Origin: Planctomycetota bacterium | Lineage (GTDB): Bacteria > Planctomycetota > Phycisphaerae > UBA1845 > Fen-1342 | DNA length: 8,845 bases | Direction: 5' to 3' | Assembly (NCBI GenBank): GCA_030616465.1 | Contig: JAUWXH010000046.1 | Location: 1 to 8,845, forward strand | Shown: positions 1 to 7,098 of the stretch, piece by piece | Layout: every line of letters begins with the position of its first letter | How positions within the stretch are numbered: the stretch's first letter is position 1 | The notes under the pieces: generated by a model | What the model was told of the DNA's origin: nothing | Databases searched by the model: none | Seen by the model: the letters and a program-made list of their open reading frames with translations, nothing else | Made by a program: the position numbers and the translations under genes

Positions 1-1035
1 CAGGATCGGCCAGGCGACGGTCGCGTCGGCGTGGACCTCGGCGAAGCGGCCGCCCGCGCCGGGCGGGACGAACTTGCCCCATGACACCCCTTCGGAGTAT
101 GTCGCCCCGGAAAGCCCACCCCAGTGCACCGGCTCGGGACAGATGCGCACCGCGTAGCGGAAACGACACATGCCGCCGACCTTCCCGTCCGTACGGCGGT
201 GGAGGATCTCGGCCAGCGGTCCGATCTGCTGACCCCAGTTGCGCGGCACGCCGCCGCCGATGGTAAAGATGCCCAAACGCTCAGCAGCGCTGACGCGCTG
301 GAAGTAGTCATGCATGTCGCGCAACGGGTCGAAGCAGACCGGCGTCCAGCCGTGTTGCTCGGCGAGCAGGTTGTACATGTACACGTCGATGCCCAGCTCG
401 CTGTCGGTGAACGCGGGCACGTAAACTGGCACGTCCTTCGCGGTGGCCGATTGGAGAATCCCGCGGCCCTCGTGCTTGCTGCGCAGTTGCTCGCCCAGCC
501 GCTGATTGAACTCGTAGCTGCCGAACGGCGTATCGGCCGGCATGCTCTGGAGCACCGCGTAGCTGGTGGCTTCGGCCACGTCGAGGTTCTTCTCGAGCTC
601 GAGCGTGTCGTAGACGCGCGCGTAGCCGGCGTCGTAGAGCTTCTTGTCGGTCCAGCTCGGGTCGTGGCGGAAGTGTGTATGGCCGGTCTGCTCGATCAGG
701 CCGTGGCACAGCAGCGCCCCGGTGCTGATGACCGCGTTGAGCAGGCCCTGATCGATCATCTCGGTCAGCAGCAGGCCCATTTTGGCGATCGTCATCGCCC
801 CGGCGAACGTCCCCACGACGAAACACTTGGGATCGGTCACCATCTCATGGAGCACGTCGGCGGCCTCGCCGAGCGCCCGCCCGCTGAACGCCGTCCGCGA
901 CATGTGCTCCAGCATCTCCGAAAAGCTGCCGGCCTTGAGCACATCCAGCGGCTCGAGCGGCTTGAGGTCATGGCACCACCCGTCGCCGTGGTCCGCTTCA
1001 CTCCGTGCGAGCGCTTTCTCCGGGTCGTTCGTCAT
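1..1035 (-). CDS. Deoxyhypusine synthase-like protein (3' end beyond window)
   Basis: This frame is open for 345 codons from an ATG at 1033-1035 to the left edge, so the C-terminus is missing. Family members are about 350-370 residues, so little is lost. Visible landmarks are an N-terminal FAGAMTIAKMGL stretch (about 77-88), CHGLIEQTGHTHFRHDPSW (110-128), VYDTLELEKNLD (141-152), PAFTDSELG (207-215), the nucleotide-binding GGGVPRNW (260-267), and GGLSGATYSEGVSWGK (306-321). K321 in SWGK aligns with the catalytic lysine of deoxyhypusine synthase, which carries the aminobutyl group taken from spermidine in an NAD-dependent reaction. Bacteria lack the eIF5A acceptor, and members of this bacterial branch are generally named DHS-like. 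A role in polyamine chemistry, such as homospermidine formation, is likely but not shown here. The motif before K321 differs from the eukaryotic enzyme (see findings). The gene is last in a possible leftward operon, 66 bases after the TOPRIM gene. Confidence 0.92.
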   Translation of the reverse strand, partial: MTNDPEKALARSEADHGDGWCHDLKPLEPLDVLKAGSFSEMLEHMSRTAFSGRALGEAADVLHEMVTDPKCFVVGTFAGAMTIAKMGLLLTEMIDQGLLNAVISTGALLCHGLIEQTGHTHFRHDPSWTDKKLYDAGYARVYDTLELEKNLDVAEATSYAVLQSMPADTPFGSYEFNQRLGEQLRSKHEGRGILQSATAKDVPVYVPAFTDSELGIDVYMYNLLAEQHGWTPVCFDPLRDMHDYFQRVSAAERLGIFTIGGGVPRNWGQQIGPLAEILHRRTDGKVGGMCRFRYAVRICPEPVHWGGLSGATYSEGVSWGKFVPPGAGGRFAEVHADATVAWPIL

Positions 1036-1042
1036 CAATGAG

Positions 1043-1047
1043 ACCTC
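1043..1047 (-). promoter_or_regulatory. Ribosome binding site of the DHS-like gene
   Basis: The minus strand reads GAGGT here, seven bases before the ATG at 1033-1035. This supports that ATG as the true start. Confidence 0.7.
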
Positions 1048-1101
1048 ACGTTTATCGTCCACAGCGCGTGCGGCGGCGGACATCGCTCGGAAGTCGGACT
1101 C

Positions 1102-1743
1102 TCACATGGCCAGGATCACGTCTTTGAATGGCTTGAGCGCTGGGTGCTGCCAATCCCAAGCTCCTGCCTGTGCGGCTTGCCCAAGCTTCAGGCCGGCATA
1201 ACCTGCCTTGCCCGCCAGGAACGCGTGCAGCCGGGTTTTCTTCTCATTGCCCGGCGGTTCACCAGTCTTGCAGATGCAATCGACGTAATCACCCACGCAG
1301 TTCATCAGCGGATCATCCGCGACTGTCGCCAGGCAGAGGTCCTCTAGCATGCCGCCCGCGAGTTTGGCCTGCCGGCGTGCGCCTTGGAGAAAACCGGGAA
1401 AGACCATCACCGCCGTCCGTGGAGCCCCTCTCGCGAAGCGGAAGGGCCCGTCAGGGGCCGCAAACCCGGTCGCTCGCAGAGAATTCACGACGCTGTCGAA
1501 CGCTCTCGCTCCATTCTTCTCGGCGTCACGGGCAACGACCAACGCGTCTAGCTGGTCGAACCCGGGCGTCTCTCGGAAGAGCTTGAGATACGACCTGAGA
1601 TCAGTGACGCCTCCAAAATCGTAGACACAGATGTCTAGCACTCCATATGCCTGACAAGCCCATATTAGAAACCGGTGGGCATCTACCCCCTCCGCGATGA
1701 TTGCTTTGGGGGTGTCAATCGTTTTAGGAGGCTCCGTCGCCAC
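1102..1743 (-). CDS. Small TOPRIM-like protein (DUF3226-type), partner of the upstream ATPase
   Basis: A 213-residue protein that starts with GTG at 1741-1743 and stops with TGA at 1102-1104. The N-terminus has IIAEGVDAHRFL (15-26), which fits the first TOPRIM motif with E18 as the metal-binding glutamate. Next comes LVVARDAEKN (68-77), where D73 and E75 fit the acidic second motif, then GGMLEDLCL (130-138) with E134-D135, and a C-terminal HPALKPFKD (200-208). This pattern resembles the DUF3226 family of TOPRIM-like proteins; that assignment is from memory of the family and is moderate. The start directly abuts the stop of the AAA ATPase gene, so the two are almost certainly translated together. 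TOPRIM proteins paired with OLD-type ATPases act as nucleases, so the likely role is the nuclease subunit of a two-gene defence module. Codons such as CTA and ATA early in the gene, and a local GC of 50% at 1621-1680, suggest recent acquisition. No membrane segment or signal peptide is seen. Confidence 0.8.
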   Translation of the reverse strand: MATEPPKTIDTPKAIIAEGVDAHRFLIWACQAYGVLDICVYDFGGVTDLRSYLKLFRETPGFDQLDALVVARDAEKNGARAFDSVVNSLRATGFAAPDGPFRFARGAPRTAVMVFPGFLQGARRQAKLAGGMLEDLCLATVADDPLMNCVGDYVDCICKTGEPPGNEKKTRLHAFLAGKAGYAGLKLGQAAQAGAWDWQHPALKPFKDVILAM

Positions 1744-2814
1744 TCAGCGGACCTCCATCCCGGTTGCGATCGCCGTAGCCAACATCTTCTGATCGTAAGT
1801 TCGCGCTACGACACCCTCCGGTGTCCGATCCAGGCGAATGTATCGGAAGTCCTCGACGAATTCGCCGGCCACTGCCTCAGATGCGTGACGCAGGAACTCG
1901 TAGCTGTGCGTTGTGGCGATCACCTGACATTGCAGTTCACGCCCCGCTTTCGCGGTTGCTCTCCACACGTCGGCTTGGATGGAGTGGTGGAACCCGTTCT
2001 CGAACTCGTCAATCAAAACGAGGCCGTCCCGGGACCGCACCATGGCCAGTAGGATGTTGAGTAGGCGCGACACGCCGTCCCCCATGAAGACGACGGGGAT
2101 CTTGCGACTCAGGCCGACATCACCGTGAATAACAGAGTCCCCGCCCTCGGGGATGACGGACAGGTTCCTCAGGCGGGGTTCAATCACGCGTAAGAACTCG
2201 ACGGCCAGTTCCGCCTTGCCGGTCTTGTCAAGCTCGCCGAAGCTCTTCGCGTCTTCTGCCGCCGTTGGCCGAACTCGACTGCCCAAGTAGGACACCAACG
2301 GAACGGAGTCAGAGAGATGCTCTACGTACTGTAGCGGTCTCTGATCCCGATCCACGAACGAGTAGGTTCGCTGTGCCTTCTGTCCTCGCACGTTGTACGT
2401 GAATTCCAAGGCTTCGGTTGGAGGTGCCTGTCGCCCCGTCTCGATCCGGTCAGGTTTCTTGCCACGGCTCAGTGGCGAGGCGGGCGGGCGGAATCCCGGC
2501 TGCAGCTTCACATGCAGGTTCTCGGTGCGCCCACGATACTTGACGCAAACCCGGATCACGCGCTTGAGATCGTAGTCAGTGAATATCGGGGCCCAGAGAC
2601 TCTCCGGACGAGTGTCTACACTTCCGAGACCTCGCCACCCATATTGACGCGCAACCTGGTTGGGATTCATGCGATCGAAGAAGAGAAACAGCGCCTCAAG
2701 CAGCGCACTCTTCCCCACGTTGTTCTTGCCGCCGATTAACGTCAGCTTGCCCAAGTCCTCTACCGAGAGATGCTCAAGGCACTTGAAGCTTTCGATTTCC
2801 ACGCTTCGGATCAT
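1744..2814 (-). CDS. OLD/RecF-type AAA ATPase, putative defence system subunit
   Basis: A 356-residue protein beginning IRSVEIESFKCLEHLSVEDL, the usual opening of OLD/RecF/SMC-like ATPases. The Walker A motif is GKNNVGKS (29-36). A divergent middle holds a proline- and basic-rich stretch (about 107-135) that is probably a flexible insertion. An ABC-type signature-like GDGVSRLL lies at 245-252. Walker B is LVLIDEFENG (265-274) with D269 and E270, and the switch histidine is H303 in ATTHSYEFL. All ATPase motifs are therefore intact. It lacks a fused C-terminal TOPRIM domain; that function is supplied by the next gene, so the pair resembles a split OLD nuclease. It starts 49 bases after the aconitase stop codon and ends flush with the TOPRIM start. 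By analogy with PARIS AriA and Gabija GajA, it would sense a phage trigger or nucleotide state and control the nuclease. That role is inferred. A DNA repair function is the main alternative. Confidence 0.9.
   Translation of the reverse strand: MIRSVEIESFKCLEHLSVEDLGKLTLIGGKNNVGKSALLEALFLFFDRMNPNQVARQYGWRGLGSVDTRPESLWAPIFTDYDLKRVIRVCVKYRGRTENLHVKLQPGFRPPASPLSRGKKPDRIETGRQAPPTEALEFTYNVRGQKAQRTYSFVDRDQRPLQYVEHLSDSVPLVSYLGSRVRPTAAEDAKSFGELDKTGKAELAVEFLRVIEPRLRNLSVIPEGGDSVIHGDVGLSRKIPVVFMGDGVSRLLNILLAMVRSRDGLVLIDEFENGFHHSIQADVWRATAKAGRELQCQVIATTHSYEFLRHASEAVAGEFVEDFRYIRLDRTPEGVVARTYDQKMLATAIATGMEVR
1751..1756 (-). promoter_or_regulatory. Ribosome binding site of the TOPRIM gene, inside the ATPase coding end
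   Basis: The minus strand reads GGAGGT, seven bases before the GTG at 1741-1743, and lies within the last codons of the ATPase gene. It decides the GTG start and indicates translational coupling. The nine bases GGAGGTCCG (1748-1756) recur exactly before the ATPase start (2818-2826). Confidence 0.8.
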
Positions 2815-2820
2815 CGTCGG

Positions 2821-2826
2821 ACCTCC
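2821..2826 (-). promoter_or_regulatory. Ribosome binding site of the AAA ATPase gene
   Basis: A perfect GGAGGT on the minus strand, six bases before the ATG at 2812-2814, in the 49-base gap after aconitase. It allows independent initiation on an aconitase read-through transcript. Confidence 0.8.
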
Positions 2827-2863
2827 GCGGTGGCCCGCTCAGAGACCGGTCCTGTTCGCGAGA

Positions 2864-5650
2864 TCATCTCCTCAGCATCGAGCGCAGCACGGTCTGCAGC
2901 ACGCCGCCGTTGCGGTAGTAGTCCACCTCGACCGCCGTGTCTACCCGGCAACGAACGGTGAATTGCGTCTTCTTGCTCGTCTCCGGATGCGTGGCGACGA
3001 CGCTCAAATCCTGAAGCGGCTTGAGGTCGTCGTTCAGGTCCGGCAGATCGAAGACCTCGTGCCCGGTCAGACTCAGCGACTCTCGTGTTTGCCCGTCCTG
3101 GAACTGTAGCGGCAGCACGCCCATGCAAACCAGGTTGGTGCGGTGGATGCGCTCGAAGCTCGCCACGATGACCGCCTTGATCCCCAGCAGCAGCGTGCCC
3201 TTGGCGGCCCAGTCGCGCGAGCTGCCCATGCCGTAGTCCTTGCCGCCCAGCACCACCAGCGGCGTGCCTTCCTTCTTGTACTTCATAGCCGCGTCGTAGA
3301 TGCTCATTTGCTCGCCGGACGGCAGGTGGATCGTTACTCCGCCCTCGGTGCCGGGCGCGAGCAGGTTGCGCAGCCGCACGTTGGCGAACGTGCCGCGCGT
3401 CATGACGCGGTCGTTGCCGCGGCGTGAGCCGTAGCTGTTGAACTCCGCCACCTCCACGCCGTGCTCGATCAGGTAGCGCCCGGCGGGTGATTCCGGCGCG
3501 ATCGCGCCGGCGGGGCTGATGTGGTCGGTCGTAACGCTGTCGCCCACCATGACCAAGCAGCGCGCGTTTTCGATCGGCCGGATGGGCGCAGCGTTGGGCG
3601 GAAGATCGACGAAGAACGGGGGCTCCTGGATGTAGGTGCTCTCCTCACGCCATTCGTACACCTCGCCACCGCCCGCCCCGAGCTGCCGCCATTCCTCGCT
3701 GCCCGCGAACACGTCCGCGTAGCGCTGCGTGAACATTTCCGGCGTGACAAACTTGGCCGCGGCGTCATCGATGTTCTTCTGTGTCGGCCAGATGTCGCGC
3801 AGATAGACATTTTTGCCGCTGGTGTCTTGGCCCAGCGGCTGGGAGGTCAGGTCGATGTCTGTCGTGCCGGCCAAGGCATACGCAACCACCAACGGCGGCG
3901 AGGCGAGGTAGTTCGCCTTAACGTGCGGGTTCACCCGCCCCTCGAAGTTGCGATTCCCGCTGAGCACCGAGCAGACCACCAGATCGCCGGCCTGAACGGC
4001 CTGGCGGATGGGATCCGGCAGCGGGCCGCTGTTGCCGATGCAGGTCGTGCAGCCGTAGCCGACCGTGTGGAAGCCGAGCTTCTCGAGATACGGCGTCAGC
4101 CCGGCCTTGTCGAGGTAGTCCGTGACGACGCGCGACCCGGGCGCCAAGCTGGTCTTGACCCAGGGCTTGACCTTCAGGCCCTTCTCGGCCGCCTCCTTGG
4201 CCAGCAACCCGGCCGCGAGCATCACCGACGGGTTGCTGGTGTTTGTGCAGCTCGTTATTGCGGCGATGACAACGTGACCGTGGCGGAGCTTGAACTTCGC
4301 ACCGTTGTACTCGACCGGCACGCCGTCCAGGCCGGAGTCGCCGGTAACGGCCACGGCCCTTTGAGTCGCCATCTGGCCGCCTTCGCTCGCCCAGCTTTCG
4401 ACATTTGAAGTCGAATCGGACGTGGTCTTGCCAAAGACGGTGCTCAGGTCCTGGCGCCACTGGCTCTTCATCGCCGACAGCGCGATGCGGTCCTGCGGCC
4501 GCTTGGGACCGGCCAGAGCCGGCTCGATGGTGCTCATGTCTAGTTCGAGCGTTTCGGTGTACTGCGGATCGGGGCTGTCCACGGCGCGGAAGAGCCCCTG
4601 CTCCTTGCAGTACCGCTCGACCAGGTCGATCTCGTGCTCGGTCCGACCGGTCAGCCGCAGGTATGCCAGCGTTTGATCGTCTACCGGGAAGAAGCCGATC
4701 GTCGCGCCATATTCGGGAGCCATGTTGGCGACGAGGGCGCGGTCGGCCAGACTCATGGCGGCTAACCCTTCGCCGAAGTACTCGACGAACTTCCCGACCA
4801 CCCCGTGTGCCCGCAGCATCTCGGTAACGCGCAGCACGAGGTCGGTGGCGGTAGCCCCTTCGGGCAGCTTGCCGGTCAGCCGGAAGCCGATGACCTGCGG
4901 AATCAGCATGTAGATCGGCTGCCCGAGCATGGCGGCCTCGGCCTCGATTCCGCCCACGCCCCAGCCCAGCACGCCCAGGCCGTTGATCATGGTGGTATGG
5001 CTGTCGGTGCCGACCAGCGTGTCGGGCAACGCGATGGGGCGTCCGTTCAATTGGCGGCGTACGACGACTTTCGCCAGGTACTCGAGGTTGACCTGATGAA
5101 TGATGCCGGTGGCCGGCGGCACGACGCGGAGGTCGTCGAGCGCGTTTTGCCCCCAGCGGAGGAATTCGTACCGCTCGCGGTTCCGGTGGAACTCGAGCTG
5201 CGCGTTGAGGTCAAGCGCGTCGGGACGGGCAAAGTGATCGACCTGGACCGAGTGGTCGATAATCAGATCGGCGGGGATCTGCGGGTTGATCCGTTTCGGG
5301 TCGCCGCCCAGTCGCTGCATGGCCGAGCGCAGCGCGGCAAAGTCCACCAGGGCCGGCACGCCGGTGAAGTCTTGCAGGATGACGCGCGCCGGTTTGTAGG
5401 GGATCTCGCCGGCGCCGGCGGCGGCGCCGCTCCAACCGGCCAAGGCGCGCACGTGGTCTTCCAGCACGCTGAAGCCGTCCACGTTACGCAGCACGGCTTC
5501 GAGCAGGACCTTGATCGAATAGGGCAGCTTGCCGACGTCCCCCACGCCGGCCTTCTCCAACGCGTCGAGGTGGTAGATGTCAACGTCGCCGCCTTTGGTT
5601 TTCAGCGTTACCCGTGTTCCGAAGCTGTCTTTGCTTGCCGTCATCGTCAC
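2864..5650 (-). CDS. acnA: Aconitate hydratase, AcnA/IRP1-type
   Basis: Aconitase interconverts citrate and isocitrate through cis-aconitate in the TCA cycle, using a [4Fe-4S] cluster in the cytoplasm. The three cluster ligands are visible as C468 in [10 protein letters not shown] and C534/C537 in [10 protein letters not shown]; their spacing of 66 and 3 matches E. coli AcnA. Other family blocks are [10 protein letters not shown] (94-103), [20 protein letters not shown] (212-231), [10 protein letters not shown] (564-573), [13 protein letters not shown] (703-715), [11 protein letters not shown] (737-747) and [16 protein letters not shown] (803-818). The protein is 928 residues against about 890 in E. 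coli AcnA; much of the excess is probably a Ser/Thr-rich linker near 408-440. The start is either GTG at 5648-5650, with GAGG seven bases upstream, or ATG at 5642-5644, two codons later; the former fits the spacing of the neighbouring genes. It is the first gene of a possible operon with the ATPase/TOPRIM pair and the DHS-like gene. Confidence 0.97.
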   Translation of the reverse strand: MTMTASKDSFGTRVTLKTKGGDVDIYHLDALEKAGVGDVGKLPYSIKVLLEAVLRNVDGFSVLEDHVRALAGWSGAAAGAGEIPYKPARVILQDFTGVPALVDFAALRSAMQRLGGDPKRINPQIPADLIIDHSVQVDHFARPDALDLNAQLEFHRNRERYEFLRWGQNALDDLRVVPPATGIIHQVNLEYLAKVVVRRQLNGRPIALPDTLVGTDSHTTMINGLGVLGWGVGGIEAEAAMLGQPIYMLIPQVIGFRLTGKLPEGATATDLVLRVTEMLRAHGVVGKFVEYFGEGLAAMSLADRALVANMAPEYGATIGFFPVDDQTLAYLRLTGRTEHEIDLVERYCKEQGLFRAVDSPDPQYTETLELDMSTIEPALAGPKRPQDRIALSAMKSQWRQDLSTVFGKTTSDSTSNVESWASEGGQMATQRAVAVTGDSGLDGVPVEYNGAKFKLRHGHVVIAAITSCTNTSNPSVMLAAGLLAKEAAEKGLKVKPWVKTSLAPGSRVVTDYLDKAGLTPYLEKLGFHTVGYGCTTCIGNSGPLPDPIRQAVQAGDLVVCSVLSGNRNFEGRVNPHVKANYLASPPLVVAYALAGTTDIDLTSQPLGQDTSGKNVYLRDIWPTQKNIDDAAAKFVTPEMFTQRYADVFAGSEEWRQLGAGGGEVYEWREESTYIQEPPFFVDLPPNAAPIRPIENARCLVMVGDSVTTDHISPAGAIAPESPAGRYLIEHGVEVAEFNSYGSRRGNDRVMTRGTFANVRLRNLLAPGTEGGVTIHLPSGEQMSIYDAAMKYKKEGTPLVVLGGKDYGMGSSRDWAAKGTLLLGIKAVIVASFERIHRTNLVCMGVLPLQFQDGQTRESLSLTGHEVFDLPDLNDDLKPLQDLSVVATHPETSKKTQFTVRCRVDTAVEVDYYRNGGVLQTVLRSMLRR

Positions 5651-5654
5651 CGTT

Positions 5655-5662
5655 CTCCCTCT
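5655..5662 (-). promoter_or_regulatory. Ribosome binding site of acnA
   Basis: The minus strand reads AGAGGGAG. Its GAGG core (5658-5661) is seven bases from the GTG start. Its GGAG (5655-5658) is ten bases from the alternative ATG at 5642-5644. Both starts are possible, and they differ by two residues only. Confidence 0.6.
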
Positions 5663-5817
5663 AGTCGCGCCGCGCGTGGCGGCCGTGTGAACATCCGCAG
5701 GGTTGTCGCTCGAACTCAGTAGTTTATCCGAATGGGGCGGGCAAATCGACGGGGAGGCGGTTGGGCGGGTCGAGGCGGGTGCCTGGCGCTTTCGGCGGCG
5801 GTGTCAGCAGTCAAATG

Positions 5818-5873
5818 GCCGGCTTCAGCCGGGCTTCCAGACTGCCGCAGCACCAAGTCCGGCTGAAGCCGGC
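5818..5873. repeat. Inverted pair of palindromic mini-repeats
   Basis: CCGGCTTCAGCCGG at 5819-5832 and CCGGCTGAAGCCGG at 5859-5872 are each near-perfect palindromes (6-base arms, 2-base loop) and are exact reverse complements of each other. Together, 5818-5836 pairs with 5855-5873 over 19 positions with one wobble, leaving an 18-base loop. The DNA could therefore form either two small hairpins or one long one. A role as the pyrD transcript end or as a REP-like element is inference. Confidence 0.8.
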
Positions 5874-5917
5874 TGACGCGAGTCTCTGCGGAGGGACCAA
5901 GTCCTGCCGTCCCGCTA

Positions 5918-5937
5918 CCACCAACTAAAGTTGGCGG
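5918..5937. repeat. Palindrome with CCAACT/AGTTGG arms
   Basis: CCAACT (5921-5926) and AGTTGG (5929-5934) are perfect 6-base arms around AA. Two more outer pairs (5918-5919 with 5936-5937) flank one A/C mismatch. It is unrelated in sequence to the GGCTGAAGCC palindromes beside it. Confidence 0.7.
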
Positions 5938-5945
5938 CAAACCCC

Positions 5946-5963
5946 GGTCGGCTGAAGCCGACC
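5946..5963. repeat. Palindrome of the GGCTGAAGCC type
   Basis: GGTCGGCT (5946-5953) and AGCCGACC (5956-5963) are perfect 8-base arms with a GA loop. The 12-base core CGGCTGAAGCCG (5949-5960) is identical to that at 5860-5871 and is the reverse complement of 5820-5831. The outer arm bases differ in a compensating way (TC/GA instead of CC/GG), which suggests that the paired structure matters. It is the first palindrome met after the pyrD stop codon, about 68 bases downstream of it. Confidence 0.8.
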
Positions 5964-6030
5964 CGCGCGCCGCCAAGAGGCTCATGGGCCCGGTCGAGGC
6001 CCGTACAGGAAGGGTGGGTCCGGAGCGATC

Positions 6031-7047
6031 CTACAGTTTCAGCCGGCCAGTCAGTTCGGAGACGTGCGACAGCCCGCGTTCGGCGAGGTAAGCGGACAGT
6101 CCGTCGGCGATCTTGACGGGAATCGTTGGGTCGATGAACAGGGCGGTGCCGACGGCAATCGCGCTGGCGCCGGCCAGGAAAAACTCGATCGCGTCACGCG
6201 TGCACTCGATGCCGCCCATGCCGATGATCGGGATGTTCGCCGCGCGGGCGACGTCGCGGTAAACGCGGTGGACGTTGTACAGCGCCAGCGGCTTGATCGC
6301 CGGCCCGCTCAGCCCGCCGGTCACGTTCGCCAGCATCGGCTTCCAGGTCTTCGTGTCGATCGCCAGACCGCAGTAGGTATTGATCAGGCTGAGCGCGTCA
6401 GCGCCCCCGTCGATCGCCGCCCGGGCCAACGTCGAGATGTCCGTCACGTTCGGCGTGAGCTTGACGATCAGGCAACCGCGTTTAACCGCCGGCCGGACCG
6501 CCGCGACCAGCCGCCGCAGCAGTACCGCATCGGTCCCGAACATGAGCCCGTCGGCGACGTTCGGGCAGGAGACATTGAGCTCGATGCCGGCGATGCAGTC
6601 ATAGCTATCGAGTGTGCCGGCCACCTCGACGTACTCCTCCACGCTGCCGCCGGCGACGTTGGCAAACACCACCGTCGGCATGGTGCTGATGAAGGGGATC
6701 TTCTCGTCGATGAAGCTGCGCAAGCCCACATTGGCCAGCCCGATCGCGTTCAACAGCCCCGCGCGCACTTCGACGATCCGCTCGGGCTCATTGCCCGGCT
6801 GCTCGTTCAGCGTCACGCTCTTGCCGACGAAGCCGCCCAGGCGACGGTAGTCCAGCACGTCGGCGTATTCGGGCCCGTAGCCACAGGTTCCCGAGGCGGT
6901 CAGCACGGGGTTGCGTAGTTTCGCACCGGCGAGGCGGGTTTCGAGCCGCGGGTCGGCGGCCGGCTGGGCCTTTCTGCTCATGTCCGCAGCATGGACATGT
7001 TCTCGGACGTTGTCAACGCGGCCTACACGTGCGACGTTTCCGCTCAC
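6031..7047 (-). CDS. pyrD: Dihydroorotate dehydrogenase, class 1B-like catalytic subunit
   Basis: The enzyme oxidises dihydroorotate to orotate with FMN, the fourth step of pyrimidine synthesis. FMN and substrate blocks are visible: NPVLTASGTCGYG (46-58), GKSVTL (75-80), NAIGLANVG (100-108), IELNVSCPNV (155-164) with C161 as the class 1 catalytic base, IVKLTPNVTDI (194-204) with K196, SLINTYCGLAID (220-231), NVTGGLSGPAIKP (241-253), IPIIGMGGI (272-280) and AVGTALF (298-304). The NVTGGLSGPAIKP block and the overall pattern fit PyrDB, which normally works with the electron-transfer subunit PyrK; no pyrK is in the window. The chosen GTG start (7045-7047) has GAGGG six bases upstream. It gives a tail of about 33 residues before the family's usual beginning at RLETRLAGAKL. 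An internal ATG at 6979-6981 gives a more normal length but has no ribosome binding site. Divergent from the HEAT gene. Confidence 0.95.
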   Translation of the reverse strand: MSGNVARVGRVDNVREHVHAADMSRKAQPAADPRLETRLAGAKLRNPVLTASGTCGYGPEYADVLDYRRLGGFVGKSVTLNEQPGNEPERIVEVRAGLLNAIGLANVGLRSFIDEKIPFISTMPTVVFANVAGGSVEEYVEVAGTLDSYDCIAGIELNVSCPNVADGLMFGTDAVLLRRLVAAVRPAVKRGCLIVKLTPNVTDISTLARAAIDGGADALSLINTYCGLAIDTKTWKPMLANVTGGLSGPAIKPLALYNVHRVYRDVARAANIPIIGMGGIECTRDAIEFFLAGASAIAVGTALFIDPTIPVKIADGLSAYLAERGLSHVSELTGRLKL

Positions 7048-7053
7048 AATAAG

Positions 7054-7058
7054 CCCTC
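7054..7058 (-). promoter_or_regulatory. Ribosome binding site of pyrD
   Basis: The minus strand reads GAGGG, six bases before the GTG at 7045-7047. It favours this start over the ATG at 6979-6981, which has no purine-rich motif at a suitable distance. Confidence 0.65.
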
Positions 7059-7098
7059 ATAACAATAACGCCGATGAAACACCGGACCTGCGCGCAGG

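Larger units (their letters stand above)
5651..6030. other. Noncoding spacer between pyrD and acnA
   Basis: This 380-base stretch lies after the pyrD stop codon and before the acnA start. It should hold the end of the pyrD transcript and the acnA promoter. No convincing gene is seen. Bases 5818-5963 are packed with four short palindromes of two sequence types, listed separately. The nine bases ACCAAGTCC occur twice (5852-5860 and 5896-5904). I see no confident sigma-70-like promoter; a GGATAAACT on the minus strand about 70 bases before acnA is the only AT-leaning candidate. No hairpin is followed by a T-run on the minus strand, so a standard intrinsic terminator for pyrD is not evident. Confidence 0.7.

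Noticed and set aside
124..1041. A 305-codon open frame on the plus strand
   Set aside because: It is antisense to the DHS-like gene, whose family motifs are unmistakable; the plus-strand translation is low-complexity and arises from high GC.
1102..2814. Naming the cassette PARIS or Gabija
   Set aside because: The second protein does not look like DUF4435 (AriB), no UvrD-like helicase (GajB) is present, and the ATPase has no fused TOPRIM domain. Only the general OLD-like architecture is supported.
3521..4408. Long plus-strand open frames over acnA, including 4805-5722
   Set aside because: They are antisense shadows of aconitase, with Arg/Val/Gly/His-rich composition and no domain pattern.
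5690..5750. Possible acnA promoter around GGATAAACT on the minus strand
   Set aside because: The -10-like TAAACT matches consensus at four of six positions only, and no acceptable -35 lies 16-18 bases upstream.
5818..5963. CRISPR array
   Set aside because: The repeats are too short, irregularly spaced and in mixed orientation, and no cas gene is nearby.
5716..5985. An 89-codon minus-strand frame in the pyrD/acnA spacer
   Set aside because: It runs through the palindromic repeats, has low-complexity Pro/Arg/Ala composition and resembles no family. It is most likely noncoding.
6064..6918. A 284-codon plus-strand open frame
   Set aside because: It is antisense to pyrD, which shows all FMN and catalytic motifs.
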